Below are positions 17,513 through 26,907 of a stretch of 64,000 nucleotides of DNA, in pieces. The position numbers and the translations under genes were made by a program. A model generated the notes under the pieces. The model was not told the DNA's origin, did no database searches, and saw only the letters and a program-made list of their open reading frames with translations. Position 1 is the first letter of the stretch; the number at the start of each line of letters is the position of its first letter. Source of the DNA: Pseudomonadota bacterium (GTDB lineage: Bacteria; Pseudomonadota; Gammaproteobacteria; Burkholderiales; Burkholderiaceae_C). Location: NCBI GenBank assembly GCA_018241225.1, contig JAFEEG010000002.1:100916-164915 (forward strand), written 5' to 3'.

Positions 17513-19897
17513 TCAGGCTGCGCCGGCGGCGTGCATGGCTTCCCACACGCGGTTGGGCGATGCGGGCATGTCCAGGTCCTTCACGCCCAGCGGGCCCAGT
17601 GCGTCGAGCACCGCGTTGATCACCGCCGGCGGCGAGCCGATGGCGCCGGCCTCGCCGCAGCCCTTGGTGCCCAGCGGGTTGTGGGTGCAGGGCGTGCAGG
17701 TGGTGTCCAGCTTGAAGTTGGGGAAGTTGCGTGCGCGCGGCATGGCGTAGTCCATGAAGCTGCCGGTGAGCAGCTGGCCGCTCTCGTTGTCGTACACGCA
17801 GTTTTCCAGCAGCGCCTGGCCGATGCCCTGCACGATGCCACCTTGCACCTGCCCTTCCACGATCATCGGGTTGATGATGGTGCCGAAGTCGTCCACCGCG
17901 GTGAAGCGATCGACCGTGACTTCGCCGGTGCCCTTGTCGATCTCCACCTCGCAGATGTAGGTGCCGCCCGGGAAGGTGAAGTTGGTCGGGTCGTAGAAGG
18001 CGGTTTCGTTCAGGCCCGGCTCGAGCTTGTCGAGCGGGTAGTTGTGCGGCACGTAGGCCGTGAGCGCCACCTGGCCGAAGGGGATCTTCTTGTCGGTGCC
18101 CTTCACGCTGAACTCGCCGCCCGCGAAGTCGATGTCGGCATCGCTGGCTTCCATGAGGTGCGCCGCGATCTTCTTGGCCTTGGCCTCGATCTTGTCCAGC
18201 GCCTTCATGATGGCCGCGCCGCCCACCGAGATGGAGCGCGAGCCATAGGTGCCCATGCCGAAGGGCACACGGCCGGTGTCGCCATGCACCACGTCCACGT
18301 TCTCCACCGGAATGCCCAGGCGAGCGGCCACCACCTGCGCAAAGGTGGTTTCGTGGCCCTGGCCGTGGCTGTGCGAGCCGGTGAACACCGTCACGCTGCC
18401 GGTGGGGTGCACGCGGATCTCGCCGCATTCGAACAGGCCCGCGCGTGCGCCGAGCGCCCCTGCGATGTTCGACGGCGCGATGCCGCAGGCCTCGATGTAG
18501 CTGGAATAGCCCACGCCGCGCAGCTTGCCCTTGGCCTCGCTGGCAGCCTTGCGGGCCGCGTAGCCGGCCACGTCCGCCAGTTGCTGGGCCTTGTTCATCG
18601 AGGCATGGAAGTCACCTGTGTCGTACTGCAGCGCCACCGGCGTCTGGTAGGGGAACTGGGTGATGAAGTTGCGCTTGCGGATCTCGTCCTGGCCCAGCTT
18701 CATGTCCCAGGCGCAGCGCGTGACCAGGCGCTCCAGCAGGTAGGTGGCCTCGGGCCGCCCGGCTCCGCGGTACGCATCCACCGGCGCGGTGTTGGTGAAC
18801 CAGGCGTCCACCTCCACGTAGATCTGCGGGGTGGTGTACTGGCCGGCCAGCAGCGTGGCGTACAGGATGGTAGGCACCGCCGTCGAGAAGGTCGACAGGT
18901 AGGCACCCAGGTTGGCGTCGGTGTGCGCGCGCATGGCCAGGAACTTGCCGTCCTTGTCCATGGCCATCTCGGCGTGGCTCACGTGGTCGCGGCCATGCGC
19001 GTCCGACAGGAACGACTCGGACCGGTCGGCCACCCACTTGATGCTGCGGTTGAGCTGCTTGCTGGCCCAGGTGAGGGCCACGTCTTCCGCATACAGGAAG
19101 ATCTTGGAGCCGAAGCCACCGCCCACGTCGGGCGCGATGACCCGCACCTTGTGCTCGGGCAGGCCCAGCACGAAGGCCGTCATCAACAGGCGCTCCACGT
19201 GCGGGTTCTGGTTGGCCACGTACAGCGTGTATTCCTCGTTGGCACGGTTGTAGGCAGCCACGGCCACGCGCGGCTCGATGGCGTTGGGAATGAGCCGGTT
19301 GTTGACCAGGTCCAGCTTGGTGATGTGCGCGGCGCTGGCAAACACGGCATCGACCGCCGCCTTGTCGCCCAGCGTCCACTTGTAGCACTGGTTGTCGGGC
19401 GCCTGCTCGTGGATGGCGACGCCGCTGCTCTTCTTGGCGGCGTCGGCCACGCTCACCAGCGCGGGCAGCACGTCGTAGTCGACCTGCACCGCCTCGGCCG
19501 CATTGCGCGCCTGCTCCAGCGTCTCGGCCACCACCAGTGCTACGTGGTCGCCCACGTAGCGCACCTTGCCGATGGCCAGGATGGGGTGCGGCGGCTCCTT
19601 CATGGGCGTGCCGTCGGGGTTGTTGATGAGCCAGCCGCAGGGCAGCCCGCCCATCTTTCCGTCGATGTCCTTGCCGCTGAAGATGCCGATCACGCCGGGC
19701 ATGTCCTTGGCGGCGGAAATGTCGATGCTCTTGATGGCAGCGTGCGCATGCGGCGACCGCACGAACACGGCATGGGACTGGCGCTCCATGAACACGTCGG
19801 AGGTGTACTGGCCCGCACCGGTCAGGAAGCGAACGTCTTCCTTGCGCTTGTAGGCCTCGCCGATGTGCGGGAGGCTGGCGAAATCGTTGGCACCCAT
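17513..19897 (-). CDS. coxL: Form II CoxL-like molybdopterin large subunit
   Basis: A 794-residue xanthine-dehydrogenase-family large subunit. The active-site loop reads AYRGAGR (residues 375-381), the form II signature; authentic CO dehydrogenases (form I) have AYxCSFR with a copper-binding Cys. Cofactor motifs such as GGGFGSK and QGxGHETT (seen as [11 protein letters not shown]) and the glutamate near [11 protein letters not shown] (catalytic Glu) are present, so it should be active. The true substrate of form II enzymes is mostly unknown; CO oxidation has been suggested but is not established. It starts 17 nt after the coxS stop. Confidence 0.93.
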   Translation of the reverse strand: MGANDFASLPHIGEAYKRKEDVRFLTGAGQYTSDVFMERQSHAVFVRSPHAHAAIKSIDISAAKDMPGVIGIFSGKDIDGKMGGLPCGWLINNPDGTPMKEPPHPILAIGKVRYVGDHVALVVAETLEQARNAAEAVQVDYDVLPALVSVADAAKKSSGVAIHEQAPDNQCYKWTLGDKAAVDAVFASAAHITKLDLVNNRLIPNAIEPRVAVAAYNRANEEYTLYVANQNPHVERLLMTAFVLGLPEHKVRVIAPDVGGGFGSKIFLYAEDVALTWASKQLNRSIKWVADRSESFLSDAHGRDHVSHAEMAMDKDGKFLAMRAHTDANLGAYLSTFSTAVPTILYATLLAGQYTTPQIYVEVDAWFTNTAPVDAYRGAGRPEATYLLERLVTRCAWDMKLGQDEIRKRNFITQFPYQTPVALQYDTGDFHASMNKAQQLADVAGYAARKAASEAKGKLRGVGYSSYIEACGIAPSNIAGALGARAGLFECGEIRVHPTGSVTVFTGSHSHGQGHETTFAQVVAARLGIPVENVDVVHGDTGRVPFGMGTYGSRSISVGGAAIMKALDKIEAKAKKIAAHLMEASDADIDFAGGEFSVKGTDKKIPFGQVALTAYVPHNYPLDKLEPGLNETAFYDPTNFTFPGGTYICEVEIDKGTGEVTVDRFTAVDDFGTIINPMIVEGQVQGGIVQGIGQALLENCVYDNESGQLLTGSFMDYAMPRARNFPNFKLDTTCTPCTHNPLGTKGCGEAGAIGSPPAVINAVLDALGPLGVKDLDMPASPNRVWEAMHAAGAA

Positions 19898-19913
19898 GGT
19901 TGTCTCCTCGGGT

Positions 19914-20390
<477 letters not shown>

Positions 20391-20450
20391 TTGGCTGTCT
20401 CCAAAGTTTGGTGATGGCTGGTGTGCTGTCCCACAATCCGTGCGCGTTCA

Positions 20451-20466
20451 TGCACAGTGGTGCACA
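20451..20466. promoter_or_regulatory. TGCACAG repeats between coxS and its divergent regulator
   Basis: TGCACAG occurs at 20451 and again at 20461, a 10-bp step (one helical turn), and TGCAC/GTGCA also forms a short inverted repeat. This lies 61 bp upstream of coxS in the divergent intergenic region and is a plausible binding site for the adjacent regulator. Confidence 0.35.
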
Positions 20467-20608
20467 GGCGGTTCGGGATATTGGACGCCGCTCCACAAGC
20501 GCACGCTAGGCAAAAACCCTAGACGCATTGCGCATGGCGCATGAAATTCTCAAAATGAAACAGGCTGGCCCCGCTACGGTGCGCGCACCGCGTTCCACTC
20601 CAAAGCAA

Positions 20609-21751
20609 ATGCTCACCTCAACCCCTTCGCTGCCCCGCCCCGAACGCGGCACCCTCATCGCGCAGGCGCGCCGCGACTGGTTCGCGGGCACCGTTGCCGA
20701 CACCGGCGTGCAGCCGCGCATCGAGCCATGGATCACCCGCTCGTGGCAGCGCTGCCTGGGCGCCGGCCAGCGGCCGCAGCATGCGGTCAGCTTCGATGCC
20801 GTCTCGCGTGCCAGGGCGCGCGAAGTGGCCGAGCGCAACCGGCCGCTGGCCATGGCGGCACGCCCGGTCATCGAGCGGCTGTCGCGCACCCTGGCCGACA
20901 CGCGCTATTTCCCGATCCTCACCGACGCCCAGGGCATCGTGGTGGAGGTGGGCGCCCTGCCCCGGCTGGGTGAGCGCGACGAGCAGCGCGCGCTCGACCT
21001 CGCACGCGTCGGCGTGGATTTGTCCGAGGCGGCGGTGGGCACCACCGCCATTGGCGCCGTGCTGGCCGAGCAGGAGCCCGTGTGGCTGCACCGAGGCGAG
21101 CATTTCTTCGACGCCACCAGCATCTACAGCTGCGCGGGCGCCCCGCTGTTCAACCCCCAGGGCCATTGCGTGGGCATGCTCGACCTGACCGGCGTGAACG
21201 AGCAGGAGCGGCCCGAGCTCAAGCACCTGGCCGCCACCTCGGCCCGCGCCATCGAGAACGCGCTGATGCTGCAGCACTCTTGCGCGCTGCTGCTGCACCT
21301 GGCCTGGCCTGGCTACAGCGTGGGCCCCGAAGCCATGGGCCTGCTGGCGCTGGACGAGGAAGGCTTCGTCACCGGCGCCAATGCCTGCGCCCGCCAGATG
21401 CTGCACCAGCCCCTGCTGGCGGGCAGCCCGGGCGACCTGCATGCCACCGACCTGTTCGCCCTGCCGCATTCGATGCTGCTCGACGCCGCGCGGCGCGAAG
21501 ACGTGGCGCTGGAAGTGCCCCTGTGGTCGGGCCTGCGCGTGCGGGCCCGGGTGCAGCGACCCGGCCGCCAGACGCCCGTCACCGAGGCGGGCACCAGCAA
21601 GCCACGCCTGCGCGAAGTCGAGGGCGAGCTGATTCGCCGCGCCGTCGACGAAGCGCGCGGCAATGTCGCCGAGGCGGCGCGCGCATTGGGCATCAGCCGG
21701 GCCACGGTCTATCGCAAGCTGTGGCAGGCGCGGCGGCCCAGTTCTTCCTGA
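20609..21751 (+). CDS. GAF/PAS/Fis-type regulator lacking the AAA+ domain
   Basis: About 380 residues from ATG 20609 (in-frame ATGs at 20528, 20534 and 20555 are possible; none has a good ribosome site). The N-terminal part resembles AcoR-type activators (IEPWITRSWQRCL then a GAF domain), followed by a PAS-like stretch (MGLLALDEEGFVTGANACAR) and a C-terminal Fis HTH (GNVAEAARALGISRATVYRKL). The central sigma-54 AAA+ ATPase (about 230 residues, GAFTGA loop) that AcoR-type proteins have is absent. Divergent from coxS, it probably controls the cox operon, but not by sigma-54 activation. Confidence 0.85.
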   Translation: MLTSTPSLPRPERGTLIAQARRDWFAGTVADTGVQPRIEPWITRSWQRCLGAGQRPQHAVSFDAVSRARAREVAERNRPLAMAARPVIERLSRTLADTRYFPILTDAQGIVVEVGALPRLGERDEQRALDLARVGVDLSEAAVGTTAIGAVLAEQEPVWLHRGEHFFDATSIYSCAGAPLFNPQGHCVGMLDLTGVNEQERPELKHLAATSARAIENALMLQHSCALLLHLAWPGYSVGPEAMGLLALDEEGFVTGANACARQMLHQPLLAGSPGDLHATDLFALPHSMLLDAARREDVALEVPLWSGLRVRARVQRPGRQTPVTEAGTSKPRLREVEGELIRRAVDEARGNVAEAARALGISRATVYRKLWQARRPSSS

Positions 21752-21770
21752 CGCGGCCCGCGCGCCGGTC

Positions 21771-22568
21771 TCAACTGCCCAGCGCCACCACCACCGACGA
21801 TTCGTCCACCCACGCCACCACGCGCTGGCGAACGCGCAGGGCGTCGGCGGGCGCCGCGAAGCCAACCAGGTGCAGGCCGGGCGCGAGCGCCAGGGTGATC
21901 TCGTCGCCGCTGTCTCCGCGCGCCACGCGGGTCACGCTTCCTTCGAGGCGGTTGGTGCTTGCCTCGGTGCCAGGTGCCGGCGCAGCGCGGGCCACCTTCA
22001 CCGCGGTGGCCTTGCACAGCGCGATCACCGGCATGCCCGGCGCCAGGCCCAGCAGCTGCACGCTTTCCAGGGTCACGCGGGCAGCAATGCGCCCCTTGTC
22101 CCCCAGGCCCAGCCACACGCGTGCCGCGGGCCCGTCGCCTTCCAGTTGCTCGACACGCGCGGGCATCTGGTTGCGCATGCTGGTGCGCAGGGCCAGCCAG
22201 CCCAGCGCCGGCCCGGCGCCCTGCAGCGCCACGGGCGCCTGCGCCGGGGTGGACGCACCGGCCGCAAACCGGGCCTGCACCTCGCGCCGCGCTGTCTCCA
22301 TGGCGTCGGCCAGGGCGAGCAGCTCGTTGCCCTGCGGCGTCAGCGTGGCCCCGCCACCACCGGCGCCACCCACGGCGCGTTCGAGCAAGGCCACGCCCGC
22401 CAGGTTGCCCAGCGTGTCGATGGCCTGCCAGGCCGCCTTGTAGCTCACGCCCGCATCGCGCGCCGCCTGCGAGATGCTGCCGGTGCGGCCTATGCCGCGC
22501 AGGATGTCGATGCGCTTGTCGGAGGGCCCGTGGCCCAGGGCGTCGATGTAGCGGTGGGTGGTGGTCAT
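21771..22568 (-). CDS. modE: ModE-type molybdate-responsive regulator
   Basis: A 265-residue ModE: N-terminal winged HTH (residues ~15-110, GSISQAARDAGVSYKAAWQAID and LTPQGNELL) and two C-terminal Mop (TOBE) molybdate-binding domains (about residues 125-190 and 200-262, LESVQLLGLAPGMPVIALCKATAVKV). Known ModE binds molybdate or tungstate and represses modABC. It is divergent from modA with a perfect palindrome between them. ATG 22568 is chosen as the start because upstream in-frame codons run into that operator. Confidence 0.95.
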   Translation of the reverse strand: MTTTHRYIDALGHGPSDKRIDILRGIGRTGSISQAARDAGVSYKAAWQAIDTLGNLAGVALLERAVGGAGGGGATLTPQGNELLALADAMETARREVQARFAAGASTPAQAPVALQGAGPALGWLALRTSMRNQMPARVEQLEGDGPAARVWLGLGDKGRIAARVTLESVQLLGLAPGMPVIALCKATAVKVARAAPAPGTEASTNRLEGSVTRVARGDSGDEITLALAPGLHLVGFAAPADALRVRQRVVAWVDESSVVVALGS

Positions 22569-22612
22569 GGGCCGATTGTGCGGTGGGGCCTTTCGCCGGC
22601 CCGCTAAACTAG

Positions 22613-22635
22613 CGCTATTCCAATTTTGAATAGCG
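22613..22635. promoter_or_regulatory. ModE box (operator between modE and modA)
   Basis: A perfect 8-bp inverted repeat, CGCTATTC - 7 nt - GAATAGCG, lies 9 bp before the modA start and 44 bp before modE. Dyad length, spacing and CG...TAT ends resemble known ModE sites. It is placed to block transcription of modABC when molybdate is bound by ModE. Confidence 0.8.
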
Positions 22636-22644
22636 ATTGCAACC

Positions 22645-23412
22645 ATGCGTCAAACTGCCTTGCGCCTGTTCGCCCGCCTGCTCCCACCTCTGGCCGCCCT
22701 GGCCATGGCGCTGCCCTCCCAGGCGCAGGACCTCGTGGTCTCGGCCGCCGCCAGCCTGACCCAGGCCTTCCGTGACGTGGGCGAGCAATACGAGAAGGCG
22801 CACCCGGGCCGCAAGGTGGTGTTCAACTTTGCCGCCTCGGGCGCGCTGCTGGCGCAGATGCAGCAGGGCGCACCGGTGGACGTGTTCGCCTCGGCCGACC
22901 AGCCCACCATGGACCGCGCCGCCAGCGCCAAGCTGCTGGCCGATGGCACGCGCGCCGACTTCGCACGCAACACGCTGGTGGTGGTGCTGCCGTCGTCCAG
23001 CAAGCTCGAGCCCAAGGCGCTCAAGGACCTGGCCGCGCCTGAATTTGCGCGCCTGGCCTCGGGCACGCCGGCTTCCGTGCCGGCAGGCAAGTACACCGCC
23101 GATGCCGTGGCCGCCGCCGGCCTGACCGAGTCGTTGCAGCCGCGCTGGGTGTTCGGCGAGAGCGTGCGGCAGGTGCTCAACTACGTGGCGCGCGCCGAGG
23201 TGGACGGTGGCTTTGTCTACCGTACCGACGCACTCATCGAGGCCGACAAGACCCGCATCGCCTTCACGGTGCCTACGTCCAACCCGGTGACCTACCCCAT
23301 CGCCCAGGTCGCGGCCAGCACCAACGCACAAGCAGCCAAGGACTTCATCGCCTTCGTGCGCGGTGCCTCGGGCCAGGCCATCCTGCAGCGCTACGGCTTC
23401 TCGCCACCCTGA
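22645..23412 (+). CDS. modA: Molybdate ABC transporter substrate-binding protein
   Basis: A 255-residue periplasmic protein with a Sec signal peptide (residues 1-27, cut near SQAQD). Mature N terminus LVVSAAASLTQAF contains the oxyanion-binding Ser of ModA; further family patterns are FNFAASGALLAQMQQGAPVDVFASAD and the hinge region around NPVTYPIAQV. It delivers molybdate (and probably tungstate) to ModBC. It is first gene of modABC, controlled by the ModE box just upstream. Confidence 0.95.
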   Translation: MRQTALRLFARLLPPLAALAMALPSQAQDLVVSAAASLTQAFRDVGEQYEKAHPGRKVVFNFAASGALLAQMQQGAPVDVFASADQPTMDRAASAKLLADGTRADFARNTLVVVLPSSSKLEPKALKDLAAPEFARLASGTPASVPAGKYTADAVAAAGLTESLQPRWVFGESVRQVLNYVARAEVDGGFVYRTDALIEADKTRIAFTVPTSNPVTYPIAQVAASTNAQAAKDFIAFVRGASGQAILQRYGFSPP

Positions 23413-23440
23413 GTCCATCTTGGGTTCGTTCACACCCGCC

Positions 23441-24094
23441 ATGCTTCAGCCGCTGTTCCTCACGCTGAAGGTGGCACTTCTGGCCACGCTCATCGCCGGA
23501 GCCCTGGGCATCGCGGCGGGGCATTGGATGGCACGGCATCGCTTTGCCGGCCAGAACGCGCTCGACGCGGTGCTGGTGCTGCCCATGGTGCTGCCACCCA
23601 CCGTGCTGGGGTACTACCTCATCGTGCTGATCGGCCGCAACGGCGCGATTGGCGGGTGGCTGGAGCGCTGGTTTGGCATCCGGCTTCTCTTCACCTGGCA
23701 GGGCGCGGTGCTGGCCGCGGCGGTGGTGGCGTTTCCGCTCATCTACAAGGCGGCGCGCGCGGCCTTTGAAGACATCGACGTGCGCTTCCAGCTGGCCGCG
23801 CGCACGCTGGGCGCCAGCGAGTGGGAGCTGTTCTGGCGCGTGAGCCTGCCGCTGGCCACGCGCGGCATCGCCGCCGGCCTGGCCCTGACCTTTGCGCGCG
23901 CCATGGGCGAGTTCGGCGCCACGCTCATGGTGGCGGGCAACCTGCCGGGGCGCACGCAGACGCTGTCGGTGGCGGTGTACAGCGCGGTGCAGGCAGGGGA
24001 CGACCCCCTGGCCCTGAGCCTCACGCTGGTGATTTCGGTGCTGTGCATCGTGCTGCTGGTGATTGCCGGCCGGCTGTTGCAGGCCAAGCATTGA
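23441..24094 (+). CDS. modB: Molybdate ABC transporter permease
   Basis: A 217-residue inner-membrane permease with about five helices. The EAA loop that contacts the ATPase is visible as AARTLGASEWELFWRVSLPLA. I chose ATG 23441, which gives the normal N terminus LFLTLKVAL; a TTG at 23420 is an alternative. It is 28 nt after modA and 10 nt before modC. Confidence 0.95.
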   Translation: MLQPLFLTLKVALLATLIAGALGIAAGHWMARHRFAGQNALDAVLVLPMVLPPTVLGYYLIVLIGRNGAIGGWLERWFGIRLLFTWQGAVLAAAVVAFPLIYKAARAAFEDIDVRFQLAARTLGASEWELFWRVSLPLATRGIAAGLALTFARAMGEFGATLMVAGNLPGRTQTLSVAVYSAVQAGDDPLALSLTLVISVLCIVLLVIAGRLLQAKH

Positions 24095-24104
24095 AGGCAA
24101 GGAC

Positions 24105-24791
24105 ATGATCGATCTGCACCTGCGCCTGTCGCTGCATTCCGAAGACCGCCATTTCGACCTCGACGTGGCGCTGCGCTCCGACAGCCCGCGCACTGCCCTG
24201 CTGGGCCCGTCGGGCGCCGGCAAATCCACCGTGCTGCTGGCCATTGCCGGCCTCATCCCCCATGCGCAGGGGCACTTGCGGGTGGGCGGCAGCACCCTGC
24301 TGGATACCGCCCGCGGCATCGACCTGCCGGCGCGCGAGCGCGGCGTAGGCTTCGTGTTCCAGGACTACGCGCTGTTTCCGCACCTGAACGTGGAGCAGAA
24401 CCTGATGTTCGGTGTGCGCCGCATGGGACATGCCATGCCGTCCGGCGCCAAGGAACGCGTGTCGGCGCTGCTCGCGCAGTTCGGTCTCGAAGCGGTGCGC
24501 AGCGCGCTGCCGCGTCATCTCTCCGGCGGCCAGAGGCAGCGCGTGGCGCTGGCAAGGGCGCTGGCCACTCAGCCGCGCCTGCTGCTCCTGGACGAGCCGC
24601 TGTCCGCGCTCGACCAGGACTTGCGCTCGCGCCTGCGCGACGAAATGGCCCAGATGCTCGAGCGCGTGCAGGTGCCCACGCTGCTGGTCAGCCACGACCC
24701 CGAAGACGTCCGGGTGCTGGCCCAGTCGGTGGTGCGCATCGCGGGCGGCCGCGTGGCCGGCGCGCAGGCGGTGTCGGCGCCGCCGGCCTGA
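24105..24791 (+). CDS. modC: Molybdate ABC transporter ATP-binding protein (no TOBE domain)
   Basis: A 228-residue ABC ATPase: Walker A GPSGAGKST (about residues 32-40), Q-loop FVFQDYALFP, signature LSGGQRQRVALARAL, Walker B LLLLDEPLSALD. Well-studied ModC proteins are ~350 residues and carry a C-terminal Mop/TOBE regulatory domain; this one ends just after the ATPase core, so trans-inhibition by molybdate at this site is not expected. It powers ModAB import. Confidence 0.94.
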   Translation: MIDLHLRLSLHSEDRHFDLDVALRSDSPRTALLGPSGAGKSTVLLAIAGLIPHAQGHLRVGGSTLLDTARGIDLPARERGVGFVFQDYALFPHLNVEQNLMFGVRRMGHAMPSGAKERVSALLAQFGLEAVRSALPRHLSGGQRQRVALARALATQPRLLLLDEPLSALDQDLRSRLRDEMAQMLERVQVPTLLVSHDPEDVRVLAQSVVRIAGGRVAGAQAVSAPPA

Positions 24792-24827
24792 AAAAGCGCG
24801 CGCCTCCCGCCTGCGACGGGCGGGCCG

Positions 24828-25211
24828 TCAGGCAGCGGCCGGCACCTTGTCCAGGAAGCCGGTGACCGCGTGCAGGCGGCCGTCGGCCAGCCGCGCGAAA
24901 TCGGTGCCCTGGATCAGGTCCTCGCTGGCCTCGGGGCCCAGCGTCCACGAGAAGCGCAGGTGCTCGCCGTGCGCATCGGGCTTGCCCAGCAGCTTGAAGC
25001 GAAAGCCCGGAAAGCGCGCCTGCACCGCCGCGATCAGCGCGCTGATGCCTTCGGCGCCGGCGGCATTGGCAATCGGGTCGATGTAGCAGGCGTCCGCCGT
25101 CCAGTCGTCGGCCAGCAGTTGCAGGCGGCGCGACGCATCGGTTTCGTTCCACAGCGCGATGTAGCGCTGCGCAACATGGTCGGCCAGCTGGGCATGGGAA
25201 GTGGTGTTCAT
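24828..25211 (-). CDS. SnoaL-like/NTF2-fold protein
   Basis: A 127-residue protein of the SnoaL/NTF2 cone fold: YIALWNETDASRRLQLL, then DDWTADACYIDPIANAAGAEGISALIAAVQARFPGFRF, is the usual pattern of DUF-type SnoaL proteins. Such proteins bind small hydrophobic ligands or act as isomerases; the role here is unknown. It lies alone between modC (convergent) and the tup operon (same strand, 109 nt upstream gap), with no obvious link to oxyanion uptake. ATG 25211 is preceded by an AAGGAAA ribosome site. Confidence 0.8.
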   Translation of the reverse strand: MNTTSHAQLADHVAQRYIALWNETDASRRLQLLADDWTADACYIDPIANAAGAEGISALIAAVQARFPGFRFKLLGKPDAHGEHLRFSWTLGPEASEDLIQGTDFARLADGRLHAVTGFLDKVPAAA

Positions 25212-25320
25212 GGCGATTCCTTTCCTTCGGTTGTTGCCGCCGAGTGGCGGGGTGAAGGAATGGTCGCCGCGAGGGCGCCGCAAAGCCATGACGTGGGAGG
25301 TCATGGCTGCGGCGGAGGCC

Positions 25321-26196
25321 TTACTTGGCCGTTGCGTTGGGGAAGAACAGCTGCTCGCCACCGATCTTGTAGGCCGCGATGCTGGCCTGCCCCTGCGGCG
25401 AGATCACCCAGTCGACGAACTTCTGTGCACCGGCGGTATTGCGACTCGGAAACTTGGCCGGGTTCACCACCATCACGCCGTACTGGTTGAACAGGCGCTT
25501 GTCGCCTTCCACCACCACCGCCAGGTCGGCCTTGTTCTTGAACGAGAGCCAGGTGCCGCGGTCCGACAGCACATACGCGCCGGTGGATGCGGCGATGTTC
25601 AGCGCCGGGCCCATGCCGCAACCGCACTCCTTGTAGCCGCTGCCCTTCTTGTCGTTGGCCACGGGCTGGCCCGCTTCGCCCAGGCCCGTCTGCGCCCACA
25701 GGCGGCGCTCGGCCGCATCGGTGCCGCTCTTGTCGCCGCGCGACACGAAGGGCGCGTTGGCCGCTGCAACCTTCTTGAGTGCGGCCACGATGTCGTTGCC
25801 CTTCACGCCCACCGGGTCCTTGGCCGGGCCGATGAGCACGAAGTCGTTGTACATGACCGGAAAGCGCTTGACCGCATTGCCTTCGGCCACGAACTTCTCC
25901 TCGGCCGCCGTGTCGTGCACGAAGAGCACGTCGGCATCGCCACGGCGCGCCATGTCGATGGCCTGGCCGGTGCCCACGGCCACCACCTTCACGTCGACCT
26001 GCGTGGCCTTCTTGAAGTCCGGCAGCAGGTGCGAGAACAGGCCCGACTGCTCGGTGGAGGTGGTCGAGGCCATCGTGATTTCCTCGGCGCGCACATGGTT
26101 GGCCAAGCCAGCCATGAGCAGGCCGCCCAGCAGCACCCCGTGTACCGACCATTGCGTGCTCCAGCGCATCCAGGCCGCTCGCTTCTTCGACATCAT
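25321..26196 (-). CDS. tupA: Tungstate-type ABC transporter substrate-binding protein
   Basis: A 291-residue periplasmic protein with an N-terminal signal (residues ~1-37). The mature N terminus contains STTSTEQSGL, the TTTS-type motif that separates TupA from ModA and WtpA; GTGQAIDMARRGDADVLFVHD follows. TupA proteins bind tungstate with very high affinity. It is the last gene of tupBCA, starts in an ATGA overlap with tupC and has a good ribosome site (AAGGAGAA). Paired start codons (ATGATG) leave the start uncertain by one residue. Confidence 0.93.
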   Translation of the reverse strand: MMSKKRAAWMRWSTQWSVHGVLLGGLLMAGLANHVRAEEITMASTTSTEQSGLFSHLLPDFKKATQVDVKVVAVGTGQAIDMARRGDADVLFVHDTAAEEKFVAEGNAVKRFPVMYNDFVLIGPAKDPVGVKGNDIVAALKKVAAANAPFVSRGDKSGTDAAERRLWAQTGLGEAGQPVANDKKGSGYKECGCGMGPALNIAASTGAYVLSDRGTWLSFKNKADLAVVVEGDKRLFNQYGVMVVNPAKFPSRNTAGAQKFVDWVISPQGQASIAAYKIGGEQLFFPNATAK

Positions 26197-26897
26197 GCAA
26201 GTTCTCCTTTTACAAACAACATGGCTTCCTTGGGCAAGGCGCCGTAGAAAAATTCGTAGACCGGCAGGTCCGCCAGCACGTGGCCGTGTTCCAGGTAGAC
26301 CACGCGGGTGGCCAGGCGCTTGACCTGTCCCAGGTTGTGGCTGGCGAAGACCACGGTGCGCCCGTCGGCCACTTCGCCGATGAGCGACTCCACCTCGCGC
26401 TTGGCGGTCGGGTCCAGGCTGGCGGTGGGCTCGTCGAGCAGCAGCACCGCCGGCGGCAGGGCCCAGGCCCGCGCCAATGCCAGCCGCTGCTGCTGGCCGC
26501 CGGACAGGGTGCGCGCATTGCGATGCGCCACCTCTCCCAGGCCCACGCGGTTGAGGGCTGCGAAGCCCCAACGCTGCGCATCGGCCCAGCGCGCGCCGCG
26601 CAGCCACATCGCCAGTGCGATGTTCGACAGTGCGGTGGCCCGCAGCATGTGCGGGCGCTGGAACAGCATGGCCTGCATGCGAGCCGGCGCGAGACTGGCG
26701 AACTCGCCGGTGGCTGCAGGCACCAGCCCATGCAACAGGCGCAGCAAGGTGCTCTTGCCGCTGCCGTTGGCACCCACCAGCGCCACGCGCTCGCCTGCAT
26801 GGATGGTGAGCGTCACGTTGGCCAGGGCATCGACGCCGCCGTAGCGCACGCCGGCATTGCGCAGCATGAACAAGGGAGCGGATGGCGCGCGCGTCAT
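26193..26897 (-). CDS. tupC: Tungstate-type ABC transporter ATP-binding protein
   Basis: A 234-residue ABC ATPase: Walker A GANGSGKSTLL, signature LSGGQQQRLALARAW, Walker B VLLLDEPTASLD. The order tupB-tupC-tupA and the neighbours identify it as the tungstate-type importer ATPase. ATG 26897, 10 nt after the tupB stop, is the likely start; the frame is open further upstream within tupB. It ends in an ATGA overlap with tupA. Confidence 0.92.
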   Translation of the reverse strand: MTRAPSAPLFMLRNAGVRYGGVDALANVTLTIHAGERVALVGANGSGKSTLLRLLHGLVPAATGEFASLAPARMQAMLFQRPHMLRATALSNIALAMWLRGARWADAQRWGFAALNRVGLGEVAHRNARTLSGGQQQRLALARAWALPPAVLLLDEPTASLDPTAKREVESLIGEVADGRTVVFASHNLGQVKRLATRVVYLEHGHVLADLPVYEFFYGALPKEAMLFVKGELA

Positions 26898-26907
26898 CGG
26901 TGCTGCC

